From contig NZ_MSTI01000009.1 in assembly GCF_001949125.1 (NCBI RefSeq), positions 1 to 56,116 on the forward strand: 56,116 nt of DNA, read 5' to 3'. Under the pieces are notes generated by a model, which did not search any database, was not told the DNA's origin, and saw nothing but the letters and a program-made list of their open reading frames with translations. Below are positions 1-10,686 of this stretch, in pieces (within the stretch, counting starts at the first letter, position 1; every line of letters starts with the position of its first letter). The DNA is from Deinococcus marmoris. Its GTDB lineage: Bacteria > Deinococcota > Deinococci > Deinococcales > Deinococcaceae. A program made the position numbers and the translations under genes.

Positions 1-309
1 TTTGCGATGGAGTTTCCGTTCCGGGACGGCAAGCAGTTCGCGGGCCTGGGTGATTGCCAGTCCCGTCAGGCTCAGGCGCTGCACTTCCACTGGAATATGG
101 CGCTGCATAGCGTTTCTGTAGCCAGAGCCAGTCAGTTGATGAACCAGCGGGCTGGCCCGCTGGTCTTCAGCATGGAAGACGAAAAACGCCGTGCCTATAA
201 CGAATTTTTCGCTGATCGAATTTTATCTCTGTTGCCTGGCGATCTGACTTGCGAAAAATTCGCCCCACAGATCGCCGACCTGCTGCTCCTGGGGGTCAAG
301 GCTGCTTGA
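1..309 (+). CDS. Transposase, C-terminal fragment (IS4-type DDE), cut by window edge
   Basis: The frame is open from base 1, so the gene starts outside the window and only about the last 102 residues are seen. The visible start contains a Glu and a Lys separated by six residues (EFPFRDGK), which fits the E-6-K part of the YREK signature of IS4-type DDE transposases. The following text (AGLGDCQSRQAQALHFHWN) is typical of the C-terminal part of such transposases. The DDE aspartates lie off-window. I could not define the right inverted repeat of the element because its left end is not visible. The family is likely; the exact IS group is uncertain. Confidence 0.7.
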   Translation, partial: FAMEFPFRDGKQFAGLGDCQSRQAQALHFHWNMALHSVSVARASQLMNQRAGPLVFSMEDEKRRAYNEFFADRILSLLPGDLTCEKFAPQIADLLLLGVKAA

Positions 310-404
310 AACCTTCCGGACTACTGATGCTGTTCACTGTGGCTTATCAAGCTGACGCCCGCGTGACGCCCACCTTCAGTAAATCTGAGGACAGCTCATG
401 AGAA

Positions 405-429
405 GTGCCGAGGCGAAATGCCCCGGCAC
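405..429 (-). terminator. Weak hairpin after the lipoprotein gene
   Basis: A GTGCCG/CGGCAC inverted repeat lies 17 bases past the stop of the minus-strand lipoprotein gene. It has no proper T run, so termination is only a guess. Confidence 0.3.
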
Positions 430-445
430 GAGAACCAAGTTAGAT

Positions 446-1027
446 TTAAATTTCTTCTGGAGTGGTCTGGGTCACAGCGCAGTTGCTGTAGACATCCACA
501 TTGCCCAGAACCGTGTTGTTGATGGTAAAGCTTGAAGATCCCGTGTTGACAACGAGCTGCGGGTAGAACCCTCCCACCTTCCCGGAGGCGGTGACCACTT
601 TGACCGTCACGGCAACCGGGTTGACAACGATGCTCTGGGGCAGGAACGCGCCGTTGGCCGAGTTGGCGTCGAACGTAATCTTATAATTGCCATTCCCAAC
701 GGCTGCCAACTGGGAACCGGTGTAGGTGGCCGTGTAGTTGTTGTCGTACTGATTGTCGTTCTGTCCCTTCAGTCCGAGGGTGACGTTGCTGATGGTGCCT
801 TGCAAGGTGAAGTTGACGGCAACCTGGGTTGAGCGGCTGCGGCCTGTCGCGTTTCCAGTCACGTTGTCACAGGCGATAAATGGGCCACTCGCCGAATTCA
901 GGCGATATTCAGTGCGAACCTCATTAATCTTGCCGTTTGCGCTGCCATCCGGCGCACTGCCGCTATTACAGCTTGCCAGAATCCCGGTCAGTCCCACACC
1001 TATAGCCGCCATCATTATTTTCTTCAT
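446..1027 (-). CDS. Predicted secreted lipoprotein, function unknown
   Basis: This 193-aa protein starts with a lipoprotein signal peptide: MKKIMMAAIGVGLTG followed by the lipobox ILASC, so Cys is expected to be lipidated about 22 residues in. The mature part is rich in Asn, Thr, Ser and Val with alternating hydrophobic stretches, which suggests a beta-rich exported domain. No catalytic motif was recognised. An upstream in-frame start exists 10 codons earlier, but the start at 1027 is preferred because it opens the signal peptide and lies 7 nt after a TAAAGT -10 box. It lies back to back with pgm and is transcribed divergently from it. Confidence 0.75.
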   Translation of the reverse strand: MKKIMMAAIGVGLTGILASCNSGSAPDGSANGKINEVRTEYRLNSASGPFIACDNVTGNATGRSRSTQVAVNFTLQGTISNVTLGLKGQNDNQYDNNYTATYTGSQLAAVGNGNYKITFDANSANGAFLPQSIVVNPVAVTVKVVTASGKVGGFYPQLVVNTGSSSFTINNTVLGNVDVYSNCAVTQTTPEEI

Positions 1028-1034
1028 GCCACTC

Positions 1035-1040
1035 ACTTTA
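1035..1040 (-). promoter_or_regulatory. -10 box (TAAAGT) of lipoprotein gene, leaderless layout
   Basis: On the minus strand TAAAGT is followed by 7 nt and then the ATG at 1027, so transcription would begin at or next to the start codon. Confidence 0.5.
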
Positions 1041-1171
1041 GCCCCGTTCCGCGCCAAATTGGGTGACTGTTACATTTATGAAACGTGAGTGCCGGGGCGG
1101 TCCAGGGGATTTTTTCTCCGGATTCGGCCTGTCCTTTACTCATGTTGCCCGGCTGCCGGGCCATCCCCCGT

Positions 1172-1177
1172 TAAACT
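1172..1177 (+). promoter_or_regulatory. -10 box (TAAACT) of pgm, leaderless layout
   Basis: TAAACT lies exactly 7 nt before the pgm ATG at 1185; there is no Shine-Dalgarno. This decides the pgm start. Confidence 0.55.
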
Positions 1178-1184
1178 GCTTCCC

Positions 1185-2819
1185 ATGACCATCAGCGAAC
1201 TGGCCGGAAAAACCGCTCCTCAGAGCCTGCTGACCAACATCCCCCGTCTGGTGGCGCACTATTACGAGACGCGCCCGGATGCCTCCGATCCCCTCCAGCG
1301 CGTGGCGTTCGGCACCAGCGGCCACCGGGGAACCAGCGTAAGCGGCACCTTCAACGAGGCGCACATTCTGGCGGTGGCGCAGGCGGTGGCGGAACACCGC
1401 GCAGCGGCGGGCATCAGCGGGCCGCTGTTCATGGGCCTGGATTCCCACGCCCTGTCCGAACCCGCGTGGATGAGCGCCCTGGAAGTGCTGACCGCCAACG
1501 GCGTGCGCGTTTGCGTGCAGCCCGGCGTGATGACCCCCACACCCCTGATCAGCCACGCGATCTTGCAACACAACCGCGCGGGCCAGGGCGGAACTGCCGA
1601 CGGCATCGTGATCACGCCCAGCCACAATCCCCCGCAGGACGGCGGTTTCAAGTACAACCCCCCCAGCGGCGGCCCCGCCGACACCGACGTGACCGGAGCG
1701 GTGCAGGCCCGCGCGAACGCCATTCTGGAAAATGAAATGCGCGACGTGAAACGTCTGTCCCTGGAAGACGCGATGGGCAAGCTGGAAGAATTCGACTTCA
1801 TCACCCCCTACGTGCGCCAGCTTCCCGAGGTGATTGATCTGGACGCCATCCGCGAAAGTGGCGTGCATGTCGGCATCGATCCGCTGGGCGGGGCCAGTCT
1901 GCCCGTCTGGCAGGCGATTCTGGCCGAGTACAACCTGAACTTCGAGATCGTCAACAACACCGTCGATCCCCGCTTCGCCTTCATGAGCGTCGATAAGGAC
2001 GGCAAGATTCGCATGGACTGCTCCAGCCCCTACGCGATGGCTGGGCTGCTGCGCCTCAAGGACGATTTCGACGTGGCCGTGGGCAACGACCCGGATGCGG
2101 ACCGGCACGGCATCGTGACCGCCGACGGCCTGATGAATCCCAACCACTATCTGGCGGTGATGATCGATTACCTGTTCCAGCACCGTCCCGGCTGGCGTGC
2201 CGAGGCAGGCGTGGGCAAAACGCTGGTTTCGAGTGCGCTGATTGACCGCGTGGCCAATGGCCTGGGCCGCAATCTGGTGGAAGTTCCGGTGGGCTTCAAA
2301 TACTTCGTGGACGGGCTGCTGACGGGCGATCTGGGCTTTGGCGGCGAGGAATCCGCCGGGGCCAGCTTCCTGCGCCTGGACGGCAGCCCGTGGAGTACCG
2401 ACAAGGACGGCCTGATCCCCGGTCTGCTGGCCGCCGAGATGACCGCTAAGACGGGCAAGACCCCCAGCCAGCGCTTCGCGGACCTGACCGAGAAATACGG
2501 CGCAACCGCCTATGACCGTCAGGACGCCCCTGCCACGCCCGCGCAGAAGAAGATTCTGGGCAACCTCTCGCCCGAGGACGTGAAGGCGCAGACCCTGGGA
2601 GGCGATCCGATCACCGCCCGCCTGACCCGCGCCCCCGGCAACGACGCGCCCATCGGCGGCCTGAAGGTAACAACAGCCGAGGCATGGTTCGCCGCCCGCC
2701 CCAGCGGCACCGAGGACGTGTACAAAATTTATGCCGAGAGCTTCAAGGGAGCGGACCATCTGAAACAGGTGATGGAGGAAGCCCGCGACGTGGTTTCCGA
2801 GGCGCTGGGAGGCAAGTAG
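1185..2819 (+). CDS. pgm: Phosphoglucomutase (alpha-D-glucose phosphate-specific)
   Basis: Interconverts glucose 1-phosphate and glucose 6-phosphate in the cytoplasm. The 544-aa length matches the bacterial Pgm subfamily (about 545 aa). The phosphoserine loop TPSHNPP puts the catalytic Ser at residue 146. The metal-binding loop DPDADRHG, the sugar-binding GEESAG and the C-terminal phosphate-binding RPSGTED are all present in the expected order, so the enzyme looks complete. The frame is open 32 codons further upstream, but ATG 1185 is chosen because the conserved N-terminus begins there and a TAAACT box lies 7 nt before it. A GTG-started hypothetical gene follows after one base, so the two may be cotranscribed. 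Confidence 0.95.
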   Translation: MTISELAGKTAPQSLLTNIPRLVAHYYETRPDASDPLQRVAFGTSGHRGTSVSGTFNEAHILAVAQAVAEHRAAAGISGPLFMGLDSHALSEPAWMSALEVLTANGVRVCVQPGVMTPTPLISHAILQHNRAGQGGTADGIVITPSHNPPQDGGFKYNPPSGGPADTDVTGAVQARANAILENEMRDVKRLSLEDAMGKLEEFDFITPYVRQLPEVIDLDAIRESGVHVGIDPLGGASLPVWQAILAEYNLNFEIVNNTVDPRFAFMSVDKDGKIRMDCSSPYAMAGLLRLKDDFDVAVGNDPDADRHGIVTADGLMNPNHYLAVMIDYLFQHRPGWRAEAGVGKTLVSSALIDRVANGLGRNLVEVPVGFKYFVDGLLTGDLGFGGEESAGASFLRLDGSPWSTDKDGLIPGLLAAEMTAKTGKTPSQRFADLTEKYGATAYDRQDAPATPAQKKILGNLSPEDVKAQTLGGDPITARLTRAPGNDAPIGGLKVTTAEAWFAARPSGTEDVYKIYAESFKGADHLKQVMEEARDVVSEALGGK

Positions 2820-2820
2820 G

Positions 2821-3294
2821 GTGGGGGAGAGTGCGCCGCATACGGTCATTACCCGTGAGGAGTTGCGCGGCGTGGAATTCGACTGGTTCGCCGCCGATGC
2901 ACGCGGGCATGTCGCCCAGTTCATGGCGGCGGGCGACGACGCTGGGGTGCCGGACGCGGCCCTGGCCTCCGAGGAATTGCTGGAGGCCCTGCACGTCTGG
3001 ATCGACACCCGCCCCGAAACCGAGCCGCCCAACGCCCCCGCAGGTGGTTTCGACGAACACCTGACTCCGCCCCAGCGCCGGGGAGCCTTCGTGTATGACC
3101 GCGTGCCCGATGAGTCCGGCATCTACCGCCTAGTGGCCGCGCCGCGCATGCCTTTCACGGTAGCGGAGCTGCCTGCACATCTCCGCGAGTATCTGGCAGA
3201 TTTGACGCTTGACGTGACGTTCGGGGCGGCGCGGTTGCAGGTAGGGGCAGATGGGGTGGCGCAGGCCGAAGATGGTTTGCAGGACGGCCAGTAA
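2821..3294 (+). CDS. Hypothetical protein, unrecognised
   Basis: This 157-aa acidic, soluble protein begins at a GTG one base after the pgm stop. It has no signal peptide or membrane segment. The N-terminal part carries EFDWFAADARGHVAQFMAAG, a pattern I associate loosely with small orphan proteins of the immunity/SUKH type, but this is not a firm assignment. The downstream gene at 3297 begins after only two bases, so the two form a tight pair behind pgm. Its role is unknown. Confidence 0.65.
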   Translation: MGESAPHTVITREELRGVEFDWFAADARGHVAQFMAAGDDAGVPDAALASEELLEALHVWIDTRPETEPPNAPAGGFDEHLTPPQRRGAFVYDRVPDESGIYRLVAAPRMPFTVAELPAHLREYLADLTLDVTFGAARLQVGADGVAQAEDGLQDGQ

Positions 3295-3296
3295 TT

Positions 3297-4016
3297 ATGG
3301 GCGTCTATTACAATGTTCTGGGCGTGATCGCCTCTGGCAGGCGGGATCAGGTCAAGGCCGATTTGAAAGACCTCCTTGCCGATGATCTGACGGGTGACAG
3401 GCCATTCAGATTAGACTTCTCCGCCGATACCCTGCAATCAATCGACATCGAAGACAATGAATCGCAGATTTCCGAAAGCGTCTGGATTCGCTTCTATCCG
3501 CAGGTTCAAGGCTCGCTCTATCAGTTCTTCAGCGTGGAGACACCAGCCCTGTTCACGAAGCACATCCAGACCAGTTCGGCATTGATAGAGCGGCTGCGGG
3601 CGGTGGCCGATGTTGCCAGACCACTGGTCATGAAATCTGTGATCACGGACTACACCCCGGACATCATCCAGACTGGCAGTATCCAGAAATTGATGGAGTC
3701 GTGCGGAGGAATCATCTACTTCTCTGACGTTTTCGCATACGATCTCACCGAGTTGAAAAGTTTCGAGGATCACCCTTTCGCTTACAGAATCTACCACCAG
3801 GAATCTGGCTGGCTCTGCGTCAGGCCAAACGGGGCTGGGAATGAGTCCTGCTACGTCTTTGATAATAGAGGTCATAGAAATGTTAAGTGGCGTCAGATCA
3901 ATGACGCAGGATTGGACATTCTCCATTCTTCTTTGATTCAAACCTATGATCGGCAGATGGCCCCAGTTCTGGAGAAGATCAGGCAGCGGATTTCTGCCTT
4001 GCCGCCGAATTCCTAG
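3297..4016 (+). CDS. Hypothetical protein, unrecognised; more AT-rich than neighbours
   Basis: This 239-aa protein has no signal peptide or membrane helix and no motif that I recognise. Its codons are visibly less GC-biased than pgm and murJ (many AAT, GAT, ATA and TTT codons), which suggests a different history, perhaps horizontal transfer. It follows the previous hypothetical gene by two bases. By its position and its mixed hydrophilic, Trp/Tyr-containing sequence it could be an orphan immunity-like protein, but that is inference only. The end is a TAG shortly before the murJ promoter. Confidence 0.65.
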   Translation: MGVYYNVLGVIASGRRDQVKADLKDLLADDLTGDRPFRLDFSADTLQSIDIEDNESQISESVWIRFYPQVQGSLYQFFSVETPALFTKHIQTSSALIERLRAVADVARPLVMKSVITDYTPDIIQTGSIQKLMESCGGIIYFSDVFAYDLTELKSFEDHPFAYRIYHQESGWLCVRPNGAGNESCYVFDNRGHRNVKWRQINDAGLDILHSSLIQTYDRQMAPVLEKIRQRISALPPNS

Positions 4017-4110
4017 ACTTCTTCCAGAGACTCAAGGTGGCCTGTCGCGTTTTTGGGCCTGTGTTGCTCCACCGGGTTCTACAACTTGAAAATGATCGGC
4101 CCCAATCCAC

Positions 4111-4116
4111 TACAGT
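4111..4116 (+). promoter_or_regulatory. -10 box (TACAGT) of murJ, leaderless layout
   Basis: TACAGT is followed by 7 nt and then the GTG at 4124. This favours GTG 4124 over the longer open frame that begins at 4037. Confidence 0.5.
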
Positions 4117-4123
4117 TGACCGC

Positions 4124-5710
4124 GTGACCGTCCCGCCCGCCGCCCCCGATCCCCGCGAACCCAAGCAAGGCCCCGCCAACCCCTCACCACTGCCCCGCAA
4201 GTCCCTGCGCGCCAATACCCTGATCGTCATGGCGGGCACGCTGGGTTCGCGGCTGTCGGGCATCGTGCGCCAGCAGATCATCAACCTGTTCGGAGACACG
4301 CTGACCGACGCCTTCAACGTGGCGGTCAAGGTGCCCAACCTGCTGCGCGAACTGCTGGCCGAGGGCGCGCTGGTCAACTCCTTTATCCCGGTCTACAAGT
4401 CGCTGGACACCGCCGAGCGCAGGAAGCTGGCCCAGACCTTCAGCGGCGTGCTGATCGCGGTCAACCTGATCCTGATGGCGGTGGGCATCCTGGCCGCGCC
4501 GTGGATCGTGGGCCTGCTGACGGCAGCGGACGCCAACATTGACCGCGCCGTGGCCGTGTACATGACGCAACTGGTCATGCCCTTCTTGATGCTGATCAGC
4601 CTGTCTGCCGTGGCGATGGGCCTGCTGAACGCCGACGAGCATTTCCGCGAAAGCAGTTTTGCCCCGGTGGCCTTCAACCTTGCCAGCATCGTGGCGCTGC
4701 TGTTGCTGCCCAACACCGCTACCTGGCTGGCCTTCGGCTGGCTGATCGGCGGGGTGGCGCAACTGGTGGTGCAGTTGCCCTCGCTGAACCGTTTTGGCCT
4801 GCTGCCCACGCCAAGCCTGAAGCCCAATCCGGCGCTGTTGCGGGTGCTGCGGCAGATGGCCCCCTTTACCCTGACTGCCGGGGCGCGGCAGTTTCTGAAC
4901 CTGTACGTGACCCGGCTGCTGACCAACGCCTCGCAGTTTCCGCAGGGAACACAAACGGGCTACGGCAACGCCGAGGCGCTGTTCACGATGGCGAACGGCC
5001 TGTTCGTGGTCTCGCCCGCGCTGGCCCTGTTCCCCCGTTTTTCCGAACATGCCGCCGCCCGCGACTGGCCCGCCTTCAAGGCGCTGACCGTGCAGGGCAT
5101 CCGCACCACCACCTTTCTGGCCGCCCCCATAAGCGCCCTGCTGGTCACGCTGGCCCCCTACGCCGTCAGCCTGTTCAACCTGCGCGCCGACTACTCCCTG
5201 ACCCGGTTCGAGGCAGGCAGCGGCATCCTGACCGGCTGGGCACTGGCCCTCGTTCCCTGGGCCATCGTGACCCTGCTGCTGCGGACCTTCTATGCCCGCG
5301 AACGCACGATGGAAGCGGTGACCGTCAGTGCCATTGGCTTTGTGCTGGAGGTCGGGCTGTACCGCCTGCTGGTGCCGCCGCTGGGCTTGCTGGGTTTCGG
5401 GGTCAGCACCGCCATTTCCGGCATTCTGATGGCCGGGGCGCTGGCCCTGCTGTACCGCCGCGCGCTGGGCTTTCCGGGCCGCGAGATCACGGCGCATCTG
5501 GCGCGGGTGCTGCCGCTGTCGGTGATCGCGGGATTGGTGGCGTGGCTGGCCCTGCGCTTCGTCCCATTCATTCCCGCTCCCGGTTCCATCGTCGCTGGCC
5601 TGATCGGCCTGAGCGTGGCGGGCGGCGCGGGACTGGTTGCCTACCTGCTGGGCGCATTGGTCCTGAGAATGCCCGAGATGGGCGGGTTGGTCAGAAGGTT
5701 GAGGCGCTGA
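4124..5710 (+). CDS. murJ: Lipid II flippase MurJ (MviN family)
   Basis: A 528-aa polytopic inner-membrane protein of the MurJ/MviN family, which moves lipid-linked peptidoglycan precursor across the membrane. After a hydrophilic, proline-rich N-terminus of about 30 residues, the family hallmark SLRANTLIVMAGTLGSRLSG and DAFNVAVKVPNLLRELLAEGA appear, followed by about 14 hydrophobic segments to the C-terminus. The length fits the family. GTG 4124 is chosen because of the TACAGT-7 nt spacing; an earlier GTG at 4037 would add 29 residues that do not look like the family. The gene is convergent with the small membrane-peptide gene on the other strand. Confidence 0.93.
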   Translation: MTVPPAAPDPREPKQGPANPSPLPRKSLRANTLIVMAGTLGSRLSGIVRQQIINLFGDTLTDAFNVAVKVPNLLRELLAEGALVNSFIPVYKSLDTAERRKLAQTFSGVLIAVNLILMAVGILAAPWIVGLLTAADANIDRAVAVYMTQLVMPFLMLISLSAVAMGLLNADEHFRESSFAPVAFNLASIVALLLLPNTATWLAFGWLIGGVAQLVVQLPSLNRFGLLPTPSLKPNPALLRVLRQMAPFTLTAGARQFLNLYVTRLLTNASQFPQGTQTGYGNAEALFTMANGLFVVSPALALFPRFSEHAAARDWPAFKALTVQGIRTTTFLAAPISALLVTLAPYAVSLFNLRADYSLTRFEAGSGILTGWALALVPWAIVTLLLRTFYARERTMEAVTVSAIGFVLEVGLYRLLVPPLGLLGFGVSTAISGILMAGALALLYRRALGFPGREITAHLARVLPLSVIAGLVAWLALRFVPFIPAPGSIVAGLIGLSVAGGAGLVAYLLGALVLRMPEMGGLVRRLRR

Positions 5711-5716
5711 GTGGTC

Positions 5717-5744
5717 AAAACAAAAAATCGCCCCTAAAGGCGTC
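5717..5744 (-). terminator. Terminator-like hairpin for the 43-aa peptide gene
   Basis: Read on the minus strand, a short CGCC/GGCG stem is followed by ATTTTTTGTTTTG. It lies about 50 nt past the stop of the 43-aa gene. The stem is short, but the T-rich tail is good. Confidence 0.5.
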
Positions 5745-5794
5745 ATCTTTACTGCGATATCTGTATAAAGGTGCAACTGGGGGGCGAGAGGGCG

Positions 5795-5926
5795 TTACTT
5801 CAGGGCTGTCAGGACCGCCGCGAAACCAGTGAGCAGGGCGGCAATTGCGGTGATGATCACGGCAATGTCGCTCGGCGTCAGAGGTTTACGGGGGCGTTTT
5901 GGTGTATCCTTCCGGTGGTTAGCCAT
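5795..5926 (-). CDS. 43-aa single-TM membrane peptide; candidate type I toxin-like protein
   Basis: The peptide has a strongly basic N-terminus (MANHRKDTPKRPRKPL) followed by one hydrophobic segment (about residues 18-40, IAVIITAIAALLTGFAAVL) and ends in ALK. The start at 5926 is set by an exceptional Shine-Dalgarno, AAAGGAGGTGAT, a 12-base match to the complement of the 16S rRNA 3' end. A hairpin sits two bases upstream of that site and a second hairpin lies near the predicted 5' end of the mRNA. On the opposite strand, a -10 box and a full terminator bracket the start region. This layout resembles type I toxin genes, but no toxin family was recognised. It could also be a simple small membrane protein or a holin remnant. 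Confidence 0.65.
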   Translation of the reverse strand: MANHRKDTPKRPRKPLTPSDIAVIITAIAALLTGFAAVLTALK

Positions 5927-5932
5927 AGGAAT

Positions 5933-5944
5933 ATCACCTCCTTT
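5933..5944 (-). promoter_or_regulatory. Very strong Shine-Dalgarno of the 43-aa peptide gene
   Basis: AAAGGAGGTGAT is a full complement of the 16S anti-Shine-Dalgarno region. Most genes in this window have weak sites or none. Confidence 0.75.
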
Positions 5945-5946
5945 GA

Positions 5947-5977
5947 AGCGCCCGGAGTGCGAATCCGGGCGCTTTTT
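5947..5977 (+). terminator. Intrinsic terminator facing the 43-aa gene
   Basis: A perfect 9-bp stem (AGCGCCCGG / CCGGGCGCT) with a 9-nt loop is followed by five Ts on the plus strand. murJ ends 240 nt upstream and another gene's terminator lies between, so the plus-strand transcript it would end is probably not the murJ mRNA. On the minus strand the same stem forms a leader hairpin just before the Shine-Dalgarno. Confidence 0.7.
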
Positions 5978-6028
5978 CACGCTCGGAGTTCATGGCCTGC
6001 TCGCTTTTCCCCAGTTGTCATGCACCCC

Positions 6029-6054
6029 GTCCCTTGCGGGACATCACCACTCTA
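6029..6054 (-). promoter_or_regulatory. Candidate promoter and 5'-end hairpin of the 43-aa gene
   Basis: On the minus strand TAGAGT (6054-6049) is followed by 6 nt and then GTCCC-GCAA-GGGAC (6042-6029), a 5-bp hairpin closed by a GNRA-type tetraloop that would sit at the very 5' end of the mRNA. No -35 box was found. The leader would be about 115 nt, unusually long for this window. Confidence 0.4.
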
Positions 6055-6078
6055 ACGCAAAGTGTTTCAGATCACGCT

Positions 6079-6651
6079 TTACAGGCGAATGCCGATCAGG
6101 GCGTAGGCCACCAGCGCCACCTTCTCGCGCAGCAGGTAACTGTGGCTGACGCCCTTGCTCAGCGGGCTGGCGCTGACATCGGCTTCCATGCCCAGCGCGC
6201 GGGCCAGGGCCAGGGCGCGTGGCGCGTGGGCCTCGTCGGTGACCAGCGTGATGGGCGTGTGGGGCGGCAGCATGGTGCGGGCAAAGCGCAGGTTTTCGAT
6301 GGTGGTCCGGCTGCGTGCCTCGGCCAGCAGGGCGGAGGCCGGGACGCCGTATTTCTCCAGGTACGCCTGCCCCACCTCGCCCTCGCTGAAGGGATCGCCG
6401 GGGCGTCTGCCGCCCGTGACCACGATATGGGTCACGCCGCCGCCCCGGTACAGCGCCAGTGCGTGGTTCAGCCGCCGCTGAAAGGCCGGGCTGGGCCGTC
6501 CCGCGTACTGCGCCGCGCCCAGCACGATCAGGGTGGGATGGGGGCGCTCCGTATTCGGGACACGTAAATTGGGCAGCGCCAGAAAACCCACCGCCAGCAG
6601 GGCTAAAACTGCCAGCGGAAGAAGAGAGAGGGTGGACCCCCTGGAGCGCAT
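6079..6651 (-). CDS. YdcF/SanA-like (DUF218) membrane-anchored protein
   Basis: This 190-aa protein has an N-terminal membrane anchor (about residues 8-26) followed by a DUF218-type domain. The pattern is TLIVLGAAQYAGRPSPAFQRRLNHAL, then HIVVTGG, SEGEVGQAYL, SRTTIENLRFA and a VTDEAHAPRAL segment. These are the conserved blocks of the YdcF/SanA family, linked to cell-envelope functions and vancomycin sensitivity in other bacteria; the reaction is not established. A TACGCT -10 box lies 7 nt before the ATG. The gene points toward the 43-aa peptide gene and away from topA. Confidence 0.88.
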   Translation of the reverse strand: MRSRGSTLSLLPLAVLALLAVGFLALPNLRVPNTERPHPTLIVLGAAQYAGRPSPAFQRRLNHALALYRGGGVTHIVVTGGRRPGDPFSEGEVGQAYLEKYGVPASALLAEARSRTTIENLRFARTMLPPHTPITLVTDEAHAPRALALARALGMEADVSASPLSKGVSHSYLLREKVALVAYALIGIRL

Positions 6652-6658
6652 GGCGGGC

Positions 6659-6664
6659 AGCGTA
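6659..6664 (-). promoter_or_regulatory. -10 box (TACGCT) of the YdcF-like gene, leaderless layout
   Basis: TACGCT on the minus strand is followed by 7 nt and the ATG at 6651. Confidence 0.5.
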
Positions 6665-6898
6665 GCATGAAGATATTCTTAAAGTGGTGCGGAGCCGTGC
6701 GAATCGGTGTTTTCTCCGGAAATGCAGGCTCCTGACGCCGTGGCCTGCGCCTGGAACGGCCTCTCCATCTTTTGCGTCTTACCTCCCGAAGCTTGTTTAG
6801 AGGCCGTGCTACCCTCGGGCCTGCCTTTCAAACGTCAGGTCACGCTGAGATCGACTGACCCGACGGACCCGCAAAGCGCCCCAGGAGTGTTGCCCCTT

Positions 6899-9790
<2,892 letters not shown>

Positions 9791-9794
9791 GGCG

Positions 9795-10103
9795 ATGCCC
9801 CGCGAAAGAGTCGCCGTTCCGCAGGCCTTGCACCTGACCCGCCTCGCCCAGAGTTCGCCGGGGCAATGGGTGGGCCTGCCCGGCGGCGAATTGCGCGTGC
9901 TGAATCTGAGCGGCAAATTGACGGGCGACGCCGTGACGGGCTGGCTGATCTGCCTGAGCGGTGAGGCTGTGGTTGATCTGCCCCAGAACAACTTCGTGCG
10001 CCTGCGCCCCGGCGAGGGCTACCGCGTGTCGGCGGGCGAATCCTGGATGGCCTTCGATACCAAGGAGGGCAGTGTCCTGCTGCTCTCGGTGGACGCCGGG
10101 TAA
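9795..10103 (+). CDS. Small cupin-like protein
   Basis: This 102-aa single-domain protein has the cupin pattern of a beta-barrel with GWLICLSGEAVVDLP and a loop RLRPGEGYRVSAGESWMAF. The usual metal-binding His residues of cupin motif 1 are not obvious, so metal binding is doubtful. It starts 4 nt after topA with a purine-rich site (GGAGAG) upstream, which suggests cotranscription with topA. No substrate can be inferred. The downstream acetyltransferase has its own promoter box overlapping this gene's stop. Confidence 0.75.
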   Translation: MPRERVAVPQALHLTRLAQSSPGQWVGLPGGELRVLNLSGKLTGDAVTGWLICLSGEAVVDLPQNNFVRLRPGEGYRVSAGESWMAFDTKEGSVLLLSVDAG

Positions 10104-10106
10104 ACT
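10101..10106 (+). promoter_or_regulatory. -10 box (TAAACT) of GNAT gene, leaderless layout
   Basis: TAAACT overlaps the cupin stop codon TAA and lies 7 nt before ATG 10114. Confidence 0.5.
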
Positions 10107-10113
10107 CCAGAGC

Positions 10114-10620
10114 ATGATCCGTCCCGCCACCAGCGCCGACTTTGAACGCATCCACGAGATCATCAACGACGCCGCGCAGGCGTACCGGGGCATCATCCCC
10201 GCAGACCGCTGGCACGAGCCGTACATGCCGCGCGAGGAACTGAGCGAGCAGATCGCGGACGGCGTGGAATTCCTGTGTTTTGAAGACGGCGGCGAGGTGA
10301 CTGGCGTGATGGGCATTCAGGACCGGGGCGAGGTCAAGCTGATCCGCCACGCCTACGTCGCCACCCGTCAGCGGGGCGGTGGCATGGGCTCAAAGCTGCT
10401 GCGAGAATTGCTGGGTTCCACCGAAAAGCCCGTGCTGATCGGCACTTGGGCCGCTGCCGCCTGGGCCATCGGCTTTTATCAGAAACATGGCTTTTCCGTG
10501 GTGTCGGAAGAGGAGAAAAACCGCCTTCTTCGCACGTACTGGAGCATTCCAGAGCGGCAGGTGGAAACCTCGGTGGTGCTGGCGGACGCGCGGTATCGGA
10601 CACGCCTTCCTCTGGTCTGA
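10114..10620 (+). CDS. GNAT-family N-acetyltransferase
   Basis: A 168-aa GNAT protein. It starts IRPATSADFERIHEIINDAA, the common first strand and helix of the fold. It carries the acetyl-CoA loop in ATRQRGGGMGSKLLREL (R-x-x-G-x-G/A type, slightly degenerate) and ends with a FYQKHGF motif typical of the family. The acceptor substrate is unknown. The start is chosen because it lies 7 nt after a TAAACT box; the same frame is open further upstream inside the cupin gene. Confidence 0.88.
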   Translation: MIRPATSADFERIHEIINDAAQAYRGIIPADRWHEPYMPREELSEQIADGVEFLCFEDGGEVTGVMGIQDRGEVKLIRHAYVATRQRGGGMGSKLLRELLGSTEKPVLIGTWAAAAWAIGFYQKHGFSVVSEEEKNRLLRTYWSIPERQVETSVVLADARYRTRLPLV

Positions 10621-10686
10621 TTTATCTCGACGTGGCTTGCTGGGCCAGCCTTGCGCCTCCTCCATCAACTTTCAACCATCAACTAT

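Larger units (their letters stand above)
5917..5977 (+). ncRNA. Candidate antisense RNA over the start of the 43-aa gene
   Basis: On the plus strand a TATCCT box at 5905-5910 could start a transcript near 5917, and the terminator at 5947-5977 would end it. The resulting RNA of about 60 nt would be antisense to the start codon, the Shine-Dalgarno and the hairpin of the 43-aa gene. No convincing -35 box is seen. The RNA is inferred only from these signals. Confidence 0.35.

Noticed and set aside
1140..3122. Long minus-strand open frame of 660 codons across pgm
   Set aside because: It is the antisense of pgm and the next gene in GC-rich DNA; its translation is low-complexity Gly/Ala/His/Gln without any family character.
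4184..5776. Long minus-strand open frame across murJ
   Set aside because: Antisense shadow rich in Gln/His/Gly; murJ on the plus strand has clear homology.
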